DNA of 64,000 nt. Origin: Novipirellula aureliae (lineage in GTDB: Bacteria > Planctomycetota > Planctomycetia > Pirellulales > Pirellulaceae). Below the pieces are notes generated by a model that ran no database searches, had not been told where the DNA came from, and was given only the letters and a program-made list of their open reading frames with translations. Shown piece after piece: positions 36,216 through 44,743 of this stretch; the stretch's first letter is position 1, and each line of letters starts with the position of its first letter. The DNA is taken from positions 372,001-436,000 of the forward strand of contig NZ_SJPY01000005.1 of NCBI RefSeq assembly GCF_007860185.1, in the 5' to 3' direction. Made by a program: the position numbers and the translations under genes.

Positions 36216-36449
36216 ATGAAGTTTATTTGCGACGTCCGCCAGGTCAACGACTTGGCCGAAGGAGAAACCGCAGCGCCCGAACCCGACATGGGTTACGAAC
36301 TGCGGTCGATTGCCGGCTACAACTTTGAAGCCGGTTTGGTGGAATACTTGGTCCGCCACGGAGACGTGATCTTTGCGAGGACAATAGCCGGCGAAGAGTT
36401 CGCGATCACGGGCAGGAACGCCCATGTTTTGGTGCCGCTCGGCTTCTAG
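36216..36449 (+). CDS. Small acidic phage protein
   Basis: 77 residues, MKFICDVRQVNDLAEGETAA ... EYLVRHGDVIFARTIAGEEF. It follows the HARE-HTH gene by 9 bp and is probably co-transcribed with it. A small beta-rich protein by pattern; not recognised. Confidence 0.55.
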   Translation: MKFICDVRQVNDLAEGETAAPEPDMGYELRSIAGYNFEAGLVEYLVRHGDVIFARTIAGEEFAITGRNAHVLVPLGF

Positions 36450-36591
36450 TCCGAACATCGCCGACAACGCCCGACGTTCAAAACGTGCGGGCGTTTCGTC
36501 GTGACTGGCGTAACAACGCGGCGCACCCGAGCGACGCCACACGCGGCAACGTCGCGGGCAATCGTATTCCGACGACAAACATGTTGAAGTT

Positions 36592-36656
36592 TTGGAATGT
36601 TTCGAAGACTTCGCTTGATGTGTTGGCAAATCCATGGCTCATGTGTGGTTGTACGA
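36592..36656 (+). promoter_or_regulatory. Repeated upstream element, copy 5
   Basis: GAAGACTTCGCTTGATGTGT, TGGCAAATC and CATGGCTCATGTGT (36633-36646), then ACGAACG. It precedes the gene at 36691. Here the ATG inside the element is in frame with that gene. Confidence 0.65.
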
Positions 36657-36690
36657 ACGACTTTTCAAACAACACGAACGGAGAAACGAA

Positions 36691-36924
36691 ATGACGAAAG
36701 TGCAAACCTTGAATGCGCGGCCAATCGAACCGGCTGCGGCTTACGAAAACGCTCATCAGATTTCACGCGACCTGCTGCAACACATCGAGTTGCAACTCGA
36801 CCGAATGATTCGGCCGGACAACAAGGCCTTGCGATGGACGCACGTGCGAGCGTTGAACTTGGTCAACGCTCAACTTTCGGAAGTGGCCGCTTTGGTCGAC
36901 GAAACCAACAACGCTCGTAACTAG
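36691..36924 (+). CDS. Small helical phage protein, paralogue B
   Basis: 77 residues (MTKVQTLNARPIEPAAAYEN ... LQHIELQLDRMIRPDNKALR), similar in its second half to the gene at 34818. ACGGAGAAACGAA precedes the ATG at 36691. An upstream in-frame ATG at 36634 lies in the repeated element and would add 19 residues. It begins a three-gene run with short gaps. Function unknown. Confidence 0.6.
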   Translation: MTKVQTLNARPIEPAAAYENAHQISRDLLQHIELQLDRMIRPDNKALRWTHVRALNLVNAQLSEVAALVDETNNARN

Positions 36925-36935
36925 GAACCGAAACG

Positions 36936-37157
36936 ATGCAAAACAATCTCAAGGCGGGTGACCGCGTACGCTTAATTTCGATGACCGATGATTTCGACCC
37001 GATTCCCGCCGGAACGCCCGGAACGGTCGTCGGTGTCTATCCTCACGGCGACTGGACGCAGGTCGATGTCGATTGGGACACAGACCGGTCACTGATGCTT
37101 TCCATTCCACCGGACCAAGTGGCAATCGTTGCCACCGAGGCCGACAAAACGAACTAA
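36936..37157 (+). CDS. DUF4314-like phage protein
   Basis: 73 residues: GDRVRLISMTDDFDPIPAGT, PGTVVGVYPHG, QVDVDWDTDRSLML. This is the compact SH3-like barrel of DUF4314 proteins, common in phages and plasmids and of unknown role. It lies 11 bp after the previous gene and 12 bp before the next, so it is part of one transcript. Confidence 0.7.
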   Translation: MQNNLKAGDRVRLISMTDDFDPIPAGTPGTVVGVYPHGDWTQVDVDWDTDRSLMLSIPPDQVAIVATEADKTN

Positions 37158-37169
37158 GGAGCAACATCC

Positions 37170-37490
37170 ATGTCCACACGTGCGACCATTGCTGTCCGCC
37201 GCGCTGACGGATTCTACGACGCGGTTTACCTTCACTACGACGGATATCCTGACCACACTGGAGCAATACTGATGCAACACTTTGCAAACCAAACCGAGGC
37301 CCAGACACTCGTCCGCGGCGGCGATCTTCGTTGCCTACAACGAGAGACCGGCGAACCGGAGTACTTTGCTGACGGTAATCCGACCGCGATGATGCCAACC
37401 ATCGCGGCACTGATCGAATTCGCAAGGAACTGTGGTGCCAAGTACGTTTATGTCTTTGAAGACGGAACTTGGTCCTGCAAGGAATTCTAG
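37170..37490 (+). CDS. Phage protein of the STRATIAV type
   Basis: 106 residues beginning MSTRATIAVRRADGFYDAVY with LHYDGYPDHTGAILMQHF. This opening recurs in many phage and mobile-element proteins of unknown function. AGGAGCAACATCC precedes the ATG. It is the last gene of the plus-strand block; its stop is 10 bp from the stop of the convergent methyltransferase gene. Confidence 0.65.
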   Translation: MSTRATIAVRRADGFYDAVYLHYDGYPDHTGAILMQHFANQTEAQTLVRGGDLRCLQRETGEPEYFADGNPTAMMPTIAALIEFARNCGAKYVYVFEDGTWSCKEF

Positions 37491-37499
37491 TAGGCGACC

Positions 37500-38810
37500 T
37501 CAGCGCATATTCTCCTCACGCTTGCCGACGGGGATCGGTGATTCGCCGGTCCGTTCCAATATCGCTGGTTTGCCGGTGAATCGTTGGTAGCGGTCGACGA
37601 TCACGTCACAGTACGGCGGATCGAGTTCCATCAAGAACGCCTTGCGTCCGGTTTGCTCCGCGCCGATCAATGTTGATCCGCTGCCGCCGAACAAGTCAAG
37701 CACATTGTCGCCCCTGCGAGACGAATACTGCATTGCCTTCACAGCGAGTTCCGCCGGTTTGCCGGTCAGGTGTTCCAATTGTTGTGGCGGAATCTTTTTG
37801 ATGTGCCAAAGATCGGTCGCGTTGTTTGGGCCGAAGTACTTGTGGCCCGCCCCTTCACGCCATCCGTAGAATGCCCATTCGTGGGCACCCATGAAATCCT
37901 TTCTCGTCATGACCGGGTGCATCTTGTCCCAGATGATGGCTTGCGAAAAATACAAGCCGTTTGATGACAACACGGGTGGATAGTTTGCGATGTTCGAAAA
38001 GCCTCCCCAGATATAGAAGCATCGGCCGGGTTCCAAAACGCGAGCGATGTTGCCGAACCAGGCTTTCAACAGCCGATCGAACTCCTCGTCCGAAACAAAG
38101 TCGTTGGCCAGTGGTCGGTCCTTGGCACGCATCTTCTTGGGACCGTCTTTGGTCTTGCCCTTGCCAGCTTCGAAGGAACTGTTGCCGGCCGCGATTGCGT
38201 TCTTGCTACGAGGTTCAACCTTCACGTTGTACGGCGGGTCTGTATTGCACAATTGAATCGTCGCGCCATTCAAAAGCCGGTCCAGGTCTTCGACGCTGGT
38301 CGAGTCACCACACATCAAACGGTGATCGCCGAGGATCCAAATGTCGTCACGTTGAGTGATAGCGTCGTCGGGCGGCTCAGGGACATCATCGGGATCGGTC
38401 AATCCTTGGCCGACACCGGGATCAAGCAGCATCGACAGTTCGTCGGCATCGAAACCGAGCAGTTCACAATTGAAACCTGCGTCTTGCAACGCTCCCATTT
38501 CGAGTGGAAGTAGATCAAAATCCCATTCGGCGTTCTCGCCAGTACGATTGTCGGCGATCCGGTAGGCGCGGACCGCGTCGGGTTCCATGTCCCGTGCGAC
38601 GTGAACCGGGACATCGGTCAACCCGATTTTCTTGGCGGCTTTGAACCGGGTGTGACCAACGATGATGACGCCGTCGGTGTCAACGACGATCGGCTGGCGG
38701 AAACCGAACTCATTGATGCTCTGAACGACCGCGTCAACGGCATCGTCATTCAAACGCGGATTATTCTCGTAAGGCTTGATTCGATCAAGCGACCACATTT
38801 CGACCTGCAT
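37500..38810 (-). CDS. ParB-domain DNA methyltransferase (DPPY type)
   Basis: 436 residues. An N-terminal ParB/Srx-like domain (IKPYENNPRLNDDAVDAVVQ, IIVGHTRFKAAKKIGL) is followed by an amino-methyltransferase with NTDPPYNVK (catalytic motif IV) and, late, VLDLFGGSGSTLIGAEQTGR (SAM-binding motif I). This order is the beta class, methylating adenine N6 or cytosine N4. The same fusion is frequent in phages, where it modifies phage DNA against restriction; no partner nuclease is seen. It follows the small gene at 38921 by about 110 bp and converges with the plus-strand block. Confidence 0.88.
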   Translation of the reverse strand: MQVEMWSLDRIKPYENNPRLNDDAVDAVVQSINEFGFRQPIVVDTDGVIIVGHTRFKAAKKIGLTDVPVHVARDMEPDAVRAYRIADNRTGENAEWDFDLLPLEMGALQDAGFNCELLGFDADELSMLLDPGVGQGLTDPDDVPEPPDDAITQRDDIWILGDHRLMCGDSTSVEDLDRLLNGATIQLCNTDPPYNVKVEPRSKNAIAAGNSSFEAGKGKTKDGPKKMRAKDRPLANDFVSDEEFDRLLKAWFGNIARVLEPGRCFYIWGGFSNIANYPPVLSSNGLYFSQAIIWDKMHPVMTRKDFMGAHEWAFYGWREGAGHKYFGPNNATDLWHIKKIPPQQLEHLTGKPAELAVKAMQYSSRRGDNVLDLFGGSGSTLIGAEQTGRKAFLMELDPPYCDVIVDRYQRFTGKPAILERTGESPIPVGKREENMR

Positions 38811-38920
38811 AGCAGTGTCCTTTTCCAGAGGTGAAGAAACGGAAAAGGGGTCGTTTGGTGGTTGGCTAAATGGGTGGTTGGTTAGGTCATTTTTTGAAAC
38901 ACCGATTACAGATCGGCGAC

Positions 38921-39157
38921 TTACTTTTCGTTTGCCGGCGGTTGCTCTTCGCGGACATCACCGAACTCGAGCGAGAATGGATCGAGCTCAACGACTTTGC
39001 CGTCTCGCCACACGACGATTGGCGTGTTGTGTTGGCGGGCGCGAAGCAGCACATCGTTGGTCGACGGCTCCATCGCCGCATTTGCTTTTACATAATCTCT
39101 GGCGTGTCGTAGTGAATCACAAAAGTCGTTCCGAAACAACTCGACAACACCAGCCAT
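38921..39157 (-). CDS. Small phage protein coupled to the HEAT-DMP19 gene
   Basis: 78 residues, MAGVVELFRNDFCDSLRHAR ... TPIVVWRDGKVVELDPFSLE. The start codon shares a base with the preceding stop (TAATG), so the two are translated together. The C-terminal half resembles short proteins described only as phage hypothetical. A helper or antidote to the upstream gene is conceivable, but that is speculation. Confidence 0.55.
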   Translation of the reverse strand: MAGVVELFRNDFCDSLRHARDYVKANAAMEPSTNDVLLRARQHNTPIVVWRDGKVVELDPFSLEFGDVREEQPPANEK

Positions 39158-40611
39158 TACTGCACAAAACTCTCAGCGTTCTGAATCACAAATCGTCGCA
39201 ACAGAACTTCAACACTCTCAATGGCTGCATAGTATTTCGAGTCGAATTTGTCGAAAGCCTCCTCGTTGTTTGCGTAGACGGAAGCAAGTTGTTCATGTCG
39301 CTCGTCTCGGTTGCGGAATGGCTTCTCTTCCCCGAATAAGCTCAATACGCCATTGAAAATTGCTAGCCGCTCGGTAAATCCCATAGCCTTCAACCCGTCT
39401 TGCGCAACCGCCCAGTTGCTGCCCGCGGAGTTGAAAAAGTACTGAGAATGTCCTCCGTTATTAACCTCTGCATCCAGCCAAAACACTGCGAGGTACATTT
39501 GCTGGTCTTTGTTGAGAGACTCCCAGCCGCCAGATTTCTCTTTTTCCCAGATCCGTTCTTCAAAGTTTTGCAGGCCATGGCTGGCGATCAACCCGCGAGC
39601 CGCGCCCTCGGACACCTTGTCGTCGGGGTGATTGCTAAATTCCTCGAGGAGAGCGGCATCCTCGGCCATTTTGTGTACACCGAGCAATGCGAGCGACTCA
39701 CCCAGAGCGTAGTTGTTGGGATACTTCATCTCTCGGCCGGCGTAGGTCTGGATCAACGACTTGACCCTATCTCGCCCAATTTCCAGATCGAACTGATTGA
39801 TCACTCGCAGGATTTCGTGGAGATACCTTCGATTGTCATTCAAAATTTCGTCCGAAAGAAGGAACGACGCAGCACGGGCTGAGTCAAGTTGCGTCAGGAT
39901 GCGAGCGGCATCTTCGACGTTTTGATCTCGTCGAACCAGAGACTCAAGGAATGGCAGAGCACCTGTGGAGACAGTCGGTGAAAGCTCATTCGCTTCGATC
40001 GCTCTTTTCATCCCCATCAAGGCATAAGAGCGGACATATTCGTCCTTGTCTTCAATCGCTCGTTCGACGGCGGGCAACGATTCCGGCAAGCCTGTTTCGG
40101 CGATTGCCAAAACACAGTTCTTACGAATTTCGTCGGACTCGTGAGAAAGAAATGGCCGAAGCAACGGGATAGCCTGCACAGGCATGTTGCCGTCGAATAA
40201 CTCACAGATGCGCATGACGGGAGCCTCCTCCAGAAGATCTCCCTGCTGCAGCTTTGCCAGCTGCCCTTGCTTCGACTCGTCAGCCAAAATTGACATCAGC
40301 GCGTCATTTGTCCGAGGCGATAGAGATCTGAGGACTCGGCCGAGTTCCCAAAGTTCTCGTGGTGACTCAGGGGCGAAAACATATCTCTCCACATTGCTGC
40401 GAATTTCCTCGACGCTCCATGAGTTTGCCAGCTCTGCGGTTGCGTCGGTCTCTTCATGCCCGGCGATCATATCATTCCAGAGCTCCGGGTTCTTCACAAA
40501 CTCCCTGAACCCCGGTGACTTTTCCGTTTGGCCGGCGCGAGTCCTGGCGAAATGTCGAATTGCGAGACCAAAAGCAAAAAGAATGATGACGACAATTAAA
40601 AACTTGGCCAC
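39157..40611 (-). CDS. Membrane-anchored HEAT-repeat protein with DMP19-like (DUF4375) domain
   Basis: 484 residues: an N-terminal membrane helix (FLIVVIILFAFGLAIRHFA), a central series of HEAT-like helices (AIPLLRPFLSHESDEIRKNC, AVERAIEDKDEYVRSYALMG) to about residue 330, and a C-terminal DUF4375/DMP19-like domain (FWLDAEVNNGGHSQYFFNSA, AMGFTERLAIFNGVLSLFGE). DMP19 is a known DNA-mimic protein that disables a transcription factor. Here the domain is tied to the membrane, which is not the usual form. The gene interrupts the replication module of the prophage between prim-pol and methyltransferase genes, so it may be cargo. Confidence 0.7.
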   Translation of the reverse strand: MAKFLIVVIILFAFGLAIRHFARTRAGQTEKSPGFREFVKNPELWNDMIAGHEETDATAELANSWSVEEIRSNVERYVFAPESPRELWELGRVLRSLSPRTNDALMSILADESKQGQLAKLQQGDLLEEAPVMRICELFDGNMPVQAIPLLRPFLSHESDEIRKNCVLAIAETGLPESLPAVERAIEDKDEYVRSYALMGMKRAIEANELSPTVSTGALPFLESLVRRDQNVEDAARILTQLDSARAASFLLSDEILNDNRRYLHEILRVINQFDLEIGRDRVKSLIQTYAGREMKYPNNYALGESLALLGVHKMAEDAALLEEFSNHPDDKVSEGAARGLIASHGLQNFEERIWEKEKSGGWESLNKDQQMYLAVFWLDAEVNNGGHSQYFFNSAGSNWAVAQDGLKAMGFTERLAIFNGVLSLFGEEKPFRNRDERHEQLASVYANNEEAFDKFDSKYYAAIESVEVLLRRFVIQNAESFVQ

Positions 40612-40870
40612 GTTTTGTTTCCCTCTTTACGGATCTGATCATCTGCGTTGCGAACACTTACGTCGGACGTAATTGAAGTCCGACGCGAAGGTAAGATCAG
40701 CGGCATTCTACCAATAATTCTCGTTCGGACAATCAAAACTAACTGTGCCTAATAAGGCTGCTGTTCCGGTAGCCCCCACAAGAAGTGTTTGGCCGCGGAG
40801 GACCCACTCATTTTCTTCGCTCCAACGCGCGCCCCGATTTACTCGCCGCCACCGTGCCAACGACGCGCCG

Positions 40871-41000
40871 CCCCGGGCGTATATATATACGCCCGGGGGC
40901 GGCACGTCAGAACGCGCTGACGGCGACGCGTCGCCCACTGGGGGCGGCACGTTAAAACGCGCCGCCGGGGCGCGCGTTAAAACCCGGGGCGGCACGTTAA
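40871..41000. other. 45-bp iterons and 28-bp perfect palindrome (origin or operator candidate)
   Basis: CCCCGGGCGTATATATATAC and on to CGCCCGGGG (40871-40898) is a perfect 28-bp palindrome with a TA-alternating centre. GGGGCGGCACGT occurs at 40896, 40941 and 40986, exactly 45 bp apart, each followed by TTAA/TCAG-AACGCG-like sequence. The last copy covers the prim-pol stop codon. Regular GC-rich iterons with a meltable centre beside a primase gene fit a replication origin or a strong operator. Confidence 0.65.
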
Positions 41001-42928
41001 GCATCGTTTGTATTTCCGTTTTGGGAGACCAGTTTGTATCCGGTAAACTTGCTTCGACCCTTTTGACACTGGCACGTTTCTACTACTCCTTCATCGATCA
41101 GAATCTCCAATGCTTCCTTGGCTGTACGGTCTCGCATACAGACGTTTGCACTAATTCCACGAAGGGATTCCCCCATTGGGAAAGTGCTGAGTGACTCAAC
41201 AATCTGTTGTTTCCTGCGATCAAATTTTGACTGTTTCCGTCGTTCTTGTTTTTCTTCCGATACCAAGTCACCGGCCTGCTCACGGAGTTCGTACGCATCA
41301 CTCGCCTCCAGCACGCTCACGTCCCAACGACGTCCGCCGGGGTCGTCACGCGTTCCCTCTTGTACATCAACGCCCCACAAACCGCTGTGGCCGGCCGAGC
41401 CACCCACACTCATCCATAGTTCGTGATGGCCGCCACGTCCGGGATCGTATTTGACGCGTCTGTTAAGCAAGATCCATTGACGGACGAACTCTTGAAAGCC
41501 AGCCCACGCGATGTTTTCCAGTTCCGCTGGTTCGTATGGGTCGGCAATGCTCTTCTTGAGGTGGTGACACAGGATCGGCGTGCAGCCGGTCTCTTGCGCC
41601 AATTCGCCGATAGATTTGAGCAGACCGCCCACGATGAACAGGTTGCCGGCGTCGTTGCCCAGTCCGAGCATCATCAAATAGGTCGGATCGAGGATCAACA
41701 CGTCAAGTGCGTGGTCCTCAATCACGCGTTTCATTGCGTCGATGTGTTCTTGGTTGGTCAGTTGCGGAACGTCAAAACACCATACAGCTCCGTCGCAATC
41801 TGCCAAACGGAGCTGCTTGGCACGCGCGACTCGGCGTGCGGTTTCCTGAATCGTTGCCGCACCGGACTCGCCTGACATCACGCCGACGCGTCGGGCTAGA
41901 TTGACATCGAATTTACCAAGAAACGGTGTCGCTTCGGCGAGCGATAACGCTAGGTCGACGCTGATATTGGTTTTGAGCGTTTTCTTTGGGCCGGCGATCA
42001 TCGACGGTTGTCCTCGGACGAGGATTCCGTTGATGAGGTATTCCATATCGTACTGCGACGCGTCGAGATCGCGACTGGAGACGATGTTGAACAGTTTCTC
42101 TTCGGCAGCCCGGCGATCTTGCTCGAAGTGATTCTCGATCGTAGCGACATTGATTTGATCAGGCTCGTACCGAGCAACGCTGGCCGCGATCCGATCGACC
42201 TCATCGCGATCCATTGGCGGAACGCAGCGAACTCGATTCGTTTCCTGAATGGCGGCAGCGATTTCGTCGACCGACATTCCGGCTCGCCGCATCGTGCCGC
42301 CCAGTCGGGCTAGTGTGCCGTTGCGTTGGCCGGCGGGGATTCGGTTGCCGCCGACCTCGGTCGTGGTGACACGATCGGATGAGTTGCCGTCGGATAGACG
42401 ATTGAGATCATCGACCAACCACTGCGGCGGCAACGGCAGATCTTCCGGACCGACGTCGAGTTCCATTGTCGGTGCCCAGCGGTACCGCCCACCGCCTTTG
42501 AGGACCGACGGCGGAACAACGACGTAACCGCCATCGACTTTAATGTCGACGAACTTGGCAAGCTCGCTGTTCCAGTTCTTCCACGCGACGCCTTCGGGAC
42601 GGCGAAAGAAGTATTGCCGGCCGCCTCGTGCGGTTAACGACAACGGTGCAACGGCGAGGTCCATCGACCGCTCGGGATCTTCGAGCAACCAATGGCTACC
42701 GACGTCAACGTCAAGCACGAAGATGCCATTGGTCGAAACGCCGATGTTGGCCGAAGGCGATTTTCGCCACCAATCCTCGATGGTATCCAGGTCGTTCGTC
42801 GCGTCGTTGCATCCATGCGGCGTGATCGGTTGCTTGGTGCCTGACGCGCAAGGAAATACCGCGTAGCCGAGATCGGCCAGCGTGAGCGCGGCGTCGTGAA
42901 GTTTGGAGAGAGTTGCTTGGAAAGTCAA
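40997..42928 (-). CDS. Primase-polymerase plus RepA-type helicase ATPase
   Basis: 643 residues. The N-terminal prim-pol domain (LADLGYAVFPCASGTKQPIT, IGVSTNGIFVLDVDVGSHWL with the metal acids DVD) leads to a primase C-terminal helical part (NGTLARLGGTMRRAGMSVDE). A RecA-like ATPase follows (Walker A MIAGPKKTLKTNISVDLALS, Walker B LDVLILDPTYLMML), then a winged-helix end (ISANVCMRDRTAKEALEILI). Such proteins prime and unwind phage or plasmid DNA. The start overlaps the preceding helicase stop by four bases, giving a two-gene replication operon. A mutated Walker A (GPKKTLKT) is normal for this family. Confidence 0.85.
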   Translation of the reverse strand: MTFQATLSKLHDAALTLADLGYAVFPCASGTKQPITPHGCNDATNDLDTIEDWWRKSPSANIGVSTNGIFVLDVDVGSHWLLEDPERSMDLAVAPLSLTARGGRQYFFRRPEGVAWKNWNSELAKFVDIKVDGGYVVVPPSVLKGGGRYRWAPTMELDVGPEDLPLPPQWLVDDLNRLSDGNSSDRVTTTEVGGNRIPAGQRNGTLARLGGTMRRAGMSVDEIAAAIQETNRVRCVPPMDRDEVDRIAASVARYEPDQINVATIENHFEQDRRAAEEKLFNIVSSRDLDASQYDMEYLINGILVRGQPSMIAGPKKTLKTNISVDLALSLAEATPFLGKFDVNLARRVGVMSGESGAATIQETARRVARAKQLRLADCDGAVWCFDVPQLTNQEHIDAMKRVIEDHALDVLILDPTYLMMLGLGNDAGNLFIVGGLLKSIGELAQETGCTPILCHHLKKSIADPYEPAELENIAWAGFQEFVRQWILLNRRVKYDPGRGGHHELWMSVGGSAGHSGLWGVDVQEGTRDDPGGRRWDVSVLEASDAYELREQAGDLVSEEKQERRKQSKFDRRKQQIVESLSTFPMGESLRGISANVCMRDRTAKEALEILIDEGVVETCQCQKGRSKFTGYKLVSQNGNTNDA

Positions 42929-44676
42929 AACGGAACCTCGTCATCGTAGTCATCCATGCCGGCGAGACACGCATCCGGTTTGTCGGTTAGCCTGGCGTCG
43001 ATGATCCGATCGAATTTTTCGCCAGCGATACTTCGAATCGTGATCTCTTCAGGAAATGCGAGTGCGCCGCGGGTTGCCAACGAAACCGCTTCGGCCGAGC
43101 TGTCGGGCACCGGTTCATTGGATCGCTCTCGCCACCACCAAACCGCTTTGGTGCGAGCGAACCCAGTGTGCTCAAAACAGACGTACTCGCGGTGATGAAA
43201 GTTGATTCCGATGACATACTCAACGCACATCGACTTCGGATCGTCCTCTTCGGCGTCGCGTTTGGTGTGAACGCTGTAGAGTACGTCTTGGACCTCGTGC
43301 GTTTGCTCGGTGATGTCCTCCGACAACACCGCTGCCGAGGCAGGCCGATTGGCGTGACTGATCACACGGGGTTCCGCAATAACCGGGAATTCATGGTTGC
43401 AGGATGGACATTCCCGTTTGGCGACCGCGACGATGGCGCCACATTGCGGACACTCTTTGGCTTTGGGCCGATCATCTCGCTGCGGCGTCGGTGGTGCGAT
43501 ACAGTCCACCGGACCATGACGCATCACGTTGCCGGCAAAGTCCAAAATCAAGCAATCTTCTTTGCCGGGATACAATCGAAAGCCGCGGCCTATCATTTGG
43601 TAGTAAAGTCCAGGCGACATCGTGGGACGCAGAAGCGCAACACAGTCGATTGTGGGGGCATCAAAGCCTGTGGTCAGAACACCGACGTTGACGAGGTACT
43701 TGCATCGCTGGTTGCGAAAGTCGTCAAGCGTTTGATCTCGTTTGTCTTGTCTGGTTTCGCCAGTCACAACTTCGCACTCTTTACCTCGCTGCTTCAAAGC
43801 GAGAGCGATCGAATGAGCATGGTCGACGCCCGCAGCAAAGATCAAACATGAGTTTCGATCGATGGTTGCCGCGATGATCTCGTCACACGCGGATTCCACC
43901 ATCGGTTCAGTGTTCATTAACGCTTCGGTCTCGCCAGCAACAAATTCACCACCGCGAACCTTCAATGAAGAGGTGTCAGCTTTCTGTTTGGCTGCCTTAG
44001 CGGTTGGACGGCAGAGGTAACCATCGCGAATAAGGTCCATCACGCCGACTTCATAAGCGATCTCGTGCAACGGACCGCTTGCGTCACAGATCGAACCGCT
44101 GTCCAGTCGATACGGCGTCGCGGTGAACCCGACAACACGCAAGTTCGGATTGATTCGCTTGGTATCGGCCAGAAACCGTCGATACATGCCGGTGCCTTCT
44201 TTGGGCACCAGATGACATTCGTCGACCAGGACCAAATCAAAGTGCCCCAGTTCTTCGGCTCGATGATGCACGGACTGGATGCCGGCAATGACGACATCGC
44301 CATTGGTTTGGCGTTTGCCGAGGCCGGCCGAAAAGACACCAAAGTGGACGCTCGGGCAAACCGCGGTCAACTTCTCAGCAGCTTGTTGCAAAAGTTCCTT
44401 GACGTGAGCCAGGATCAAGACGCGGCCTTGCCAGAGATTGACCGCGTCGTCACAGATCGTCGCGATCGTAGGCGTTTTGCCGCCAGCGGTCGGAATGACA
44501 ACGACCGCAAACTGTTGCAGATACTTTTCGATCCAGATTTTCCGGTGGTCGAAGTTTTTGCCGGACACTTGGTCATTTCCCATCAGGAAACAGCGTCGGC
44601 AGGTCCGATTGTACAGATGGGCGATAACGACCTCTTGCGGATCAAACACCTCGCTACGTGCCAACCGAACCATCAC
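42925..44676 (-). CDS. RadD-like DEAD/DEAH helicase with a transposase-derived N-terminus
   Basis: The body is a superfamily 2 helicase: VVVIPTAGGKTPTIATICDD (Walker A), LVLVDECHLV, VVGFTATPYRLD, VNVGVLTTGFDAPTIDC, YYQMIGRGFRLYPGKEDC, then a zinc ribbon CPQCGAIVAVAKRECPSC. The first 55 residues (MMVRLARSEVFDPQEVVIAH, RRCFLMGNDQVSGKNFDHRK) are instead the start of a planctomycete Y1-type transposase. The switch occurs at LQQFA/VVVIP in frame. The native Q-motif and first helix of the helicase are therefore missing. The protein could still be made from the transposase start, with uncertain activity. Confidence 0.75.
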   Translation of the reverse strand: MMVRLARSEVFDPQEVVIAHLYNRTCRRCFLMGNDQVSGKNFDHRKIWIEKYLQQFAVVVIPTAGGKTPTIATICDDAVNLWQGRVLILAHVKELLQQAAEKLTAVCPSVHFGVFSAGLGKRQTNGDVVIAGIQSVHHRAEELGHFDLVLVDECHLVPKEGTGMYRRFLADTKRINPNLRVVGFTATPYRLDSGSICDASGPLHEIAYEVGVMDLIRDGYLCRPTAKAAKQKADTSSLKVRGGEFVAGETEALMNTEPMVESACDEIIAATIDRNSCLIFAAGVDHAHSIALALKQRGKECEVVTGETRQDKRDQTLDDFRNQRCKYLVNVGVLTTGFDAPTIDCVALLRPTMSPGLYYQMIGRGFRLYPGKEDCLILDFAGNVMRHGPVDCIAPPTPQRDDRPKAKECPQCGAIVAVAKRECPSCNHEFPVIAEPRVISHANRPASAAVLSEDITEQTHEVQDVLYSVHTKRDAEEDDPKSMCVEYVIGINFHHREYVCFEHTGFARTKAVWWWRERSNEPVPDSSAEAVSLATRGALAFPEEITIRSIAGEKFDRIIDARLTDKPDACLAGMDDYDDEVPF

Positions 44677-44743
44677 ACACCTCCCGAGAGAAAAGCATCA
44701 GCAGAATCACCAGGAATCGTATACCTCGGTTAGGGAAAAGGCA

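Noticed and set aside
33225-36635. A 1136-codon open frame on the minus strand opposite the small phage genes
   Set aside because: It is antisense to nine well-formed plus-strand genes with ribosome sites and a repeated leader. Its protein is low in family-like features and rich in Arg/Cys/Phe, as expected from mirror reading of biased codons.
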